The position numbers and the translations under genes are program-made. This document shows, piece by piece, positions 6,332 to 6,686 of a stretch of 6,686 bases of DNA (position 1 is its first letter; every line of letters starts with the position of its first letter). The stretch is from Pseudomonadota bacterium (GTDB lineage: Bacteria > Pseudomonadota > Gammaproteobacteria > Burkholderiales > Thiobacillaceae): positions 1 to 6,686 of the forward strand of contig JAJZRT010000211.1 in NCBI GenBank assembly GCA_021802595.1, given 5' to 3'. The notes beneath the pieces were generated by a model that searched no databases, was not told where the DNA came from, and was given only the letters and a program-made list of their open reading frames with translations.

Positions 6332-6686
6332 GTGCCCGCCCCGCTCTCCCCCGCCAACCATGACCGCGACAGCGCGGGAATGACGTATGTCTATCCCGTG
6401 GTCTCGCGCCGCGCGGGCGGCGTGTCGGTGGGCGTGAACCTCAATCCCAACAACGCCTGCAACTGGGCGTGCGTCTATTGCCAGGTGCCGGGGCTGACGC
6501 GCGGCTCGGCGCCGGACGTCAATCTGGCGCAACTGGAAACCGAACTGCGCGCCCTGCTCACCGACATCCTGCACGGCAATTTCATGCAGACGCGCGTGCC
6601 CGAAGGCGCGCGGCGGCTGAACGACATCGCCCTCTCGGGCAACGGCGAGCCGACCAGCGCCAAGGCCTTCCCCCGGATCATCGAAC
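6332..6686 (+). CDS. Radical SAM protein, TYW1/COG0731-like (C-terminus beyond the right edge)
   Basis: The frame is open from after a TGA at 6245 to the window end. From a GTG at 6332 it gives 118 residues. CNWACVYC (43-50) is the CxxxCxxC motif that binds the 4Fe-4S cluster and S-adenosylmethionine in radical SAM enzymes. It is preceded by YVYPVVSRRAGGVSVG (19-34) and NLNPNNA. SGNGEPT (102-108) is the Gly-Glu SAM-contact motif in the form seen in COG0731/TYW1-like proteins. From memory, close relatives carry an HxRDxAG stretch before TYVYPVVSRR, matching HDRDSAG at 10-16; this favours the GTG over the ATG at 6380. An ATG at 6360 is in another frame and stops after seven codons. No Shine-Dalgarno is seen. 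Bacterial members have no firmly established reaction that I can name, and the wyosine role of TYW1 should not be assumed. The gene follows the glycosyltransferase after a 98-base gap and is probably a separate unit. Confidence 0.85.
   Translation, partial: MPAPLSPANHDRDSAGMTYVYPVVSRRAGGVSVGVNLNPNNACNWACVYCQVPGLTRGSAPDVNLAQLETELRALLTDILHGNFMQTRVPEGARRLNDIALSGNGEPTSAKAFPRIIE

Noticed and set aside
6360..6383. ATG at 6360 as the radical SAM start
   Set aside because: It is out of frame with the CxxxCxxC motif and meets TGA after seven codons.
1..6686. CRISPR arrays, tRNA or rRNA genes, transposases, integrase sites, long repeats
   Set aside because: Reading both strands showed no regularly spaced repeats, no tRNA-like cloverleaf segments, and no transposase or integrase coding; nearly all the sequence is ordinary coding DNA.

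Overview
The window is GC-rich, tightly packed bacterial chromosome. The two-component pair resembles the TctD/TctE, QseB/QseC and PmrA/PmrB groups. Together with the GtrB-like and ArnT-like glycosyltransferases, the style of the radical SAM protein, and strong G/C preference at third codon positions, this suggests a Gram-negative proteobacterium, most likely a betaproteobacterium. That placement is inference from protein style; no rRNA or other phylogenetic marker is present.

Layout. From the left edge to about 2493, two genes read leftward as one unit. The promoter-proximal gene (1438-2493) encodes a GtrB/DPM1-type family 2 glycosyltransferase expected to charge undecaprenyl phosphate with a sugar. 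It overlaps by 4 bases (ATGA) with an ArnT/PMT-type membrane glycosyltransferase that runs off the left edge (1-1441). This second gene is open for all 480 codons in the window and is easily missed because its stop lies outside. A divergent intergenic region of about 103 bases follows, with a near-perfect palindrome and a weak 11-base-period direct repeat. Rightward come an OmpR-class response regulator (2597-3280), a sensor histidine kinase overlapping it by 17 bases (3264-4670), and, 51 bases later, a second polytopic PMT-type glycosyltransferase (4722-6233). After a 98-base gap with a long-armed inverted repeat, a radical SAM protein (6332 to the right edge) begins. It carries a CxxxCxxC cluster motif and an SGNGEPT motif and looks functionally unrelated.

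How the genes fit together. The cytoplasmic synthase would make a polyprenyl-phosphate sugar. One or both GT-C enzymes would move that sugar onto a periplasmic acceptor such as lipid A, core, O-antigen, another glycolipid or a protein. The two-component system lies between the two glycosyltransferase arms, so it may control them in response to an envelope signal, as PmrAB controls the arn genes elsewhere. This is inference from gene order. The sugar, acceptor and signal cannot be read from the sequence, and no arnA/arnB-type sugar-modifying gene or flippase is visible.

No mobile element, CRISPR array, tRNA or rRNA was seen. The most unusual points are the kinase-flanked glycosylation locus with two GT-C enzymes, the short inverted repeats in all three intergenic gaps (two sharing a 9-mer), and the poorly characterised radical SAM protein.
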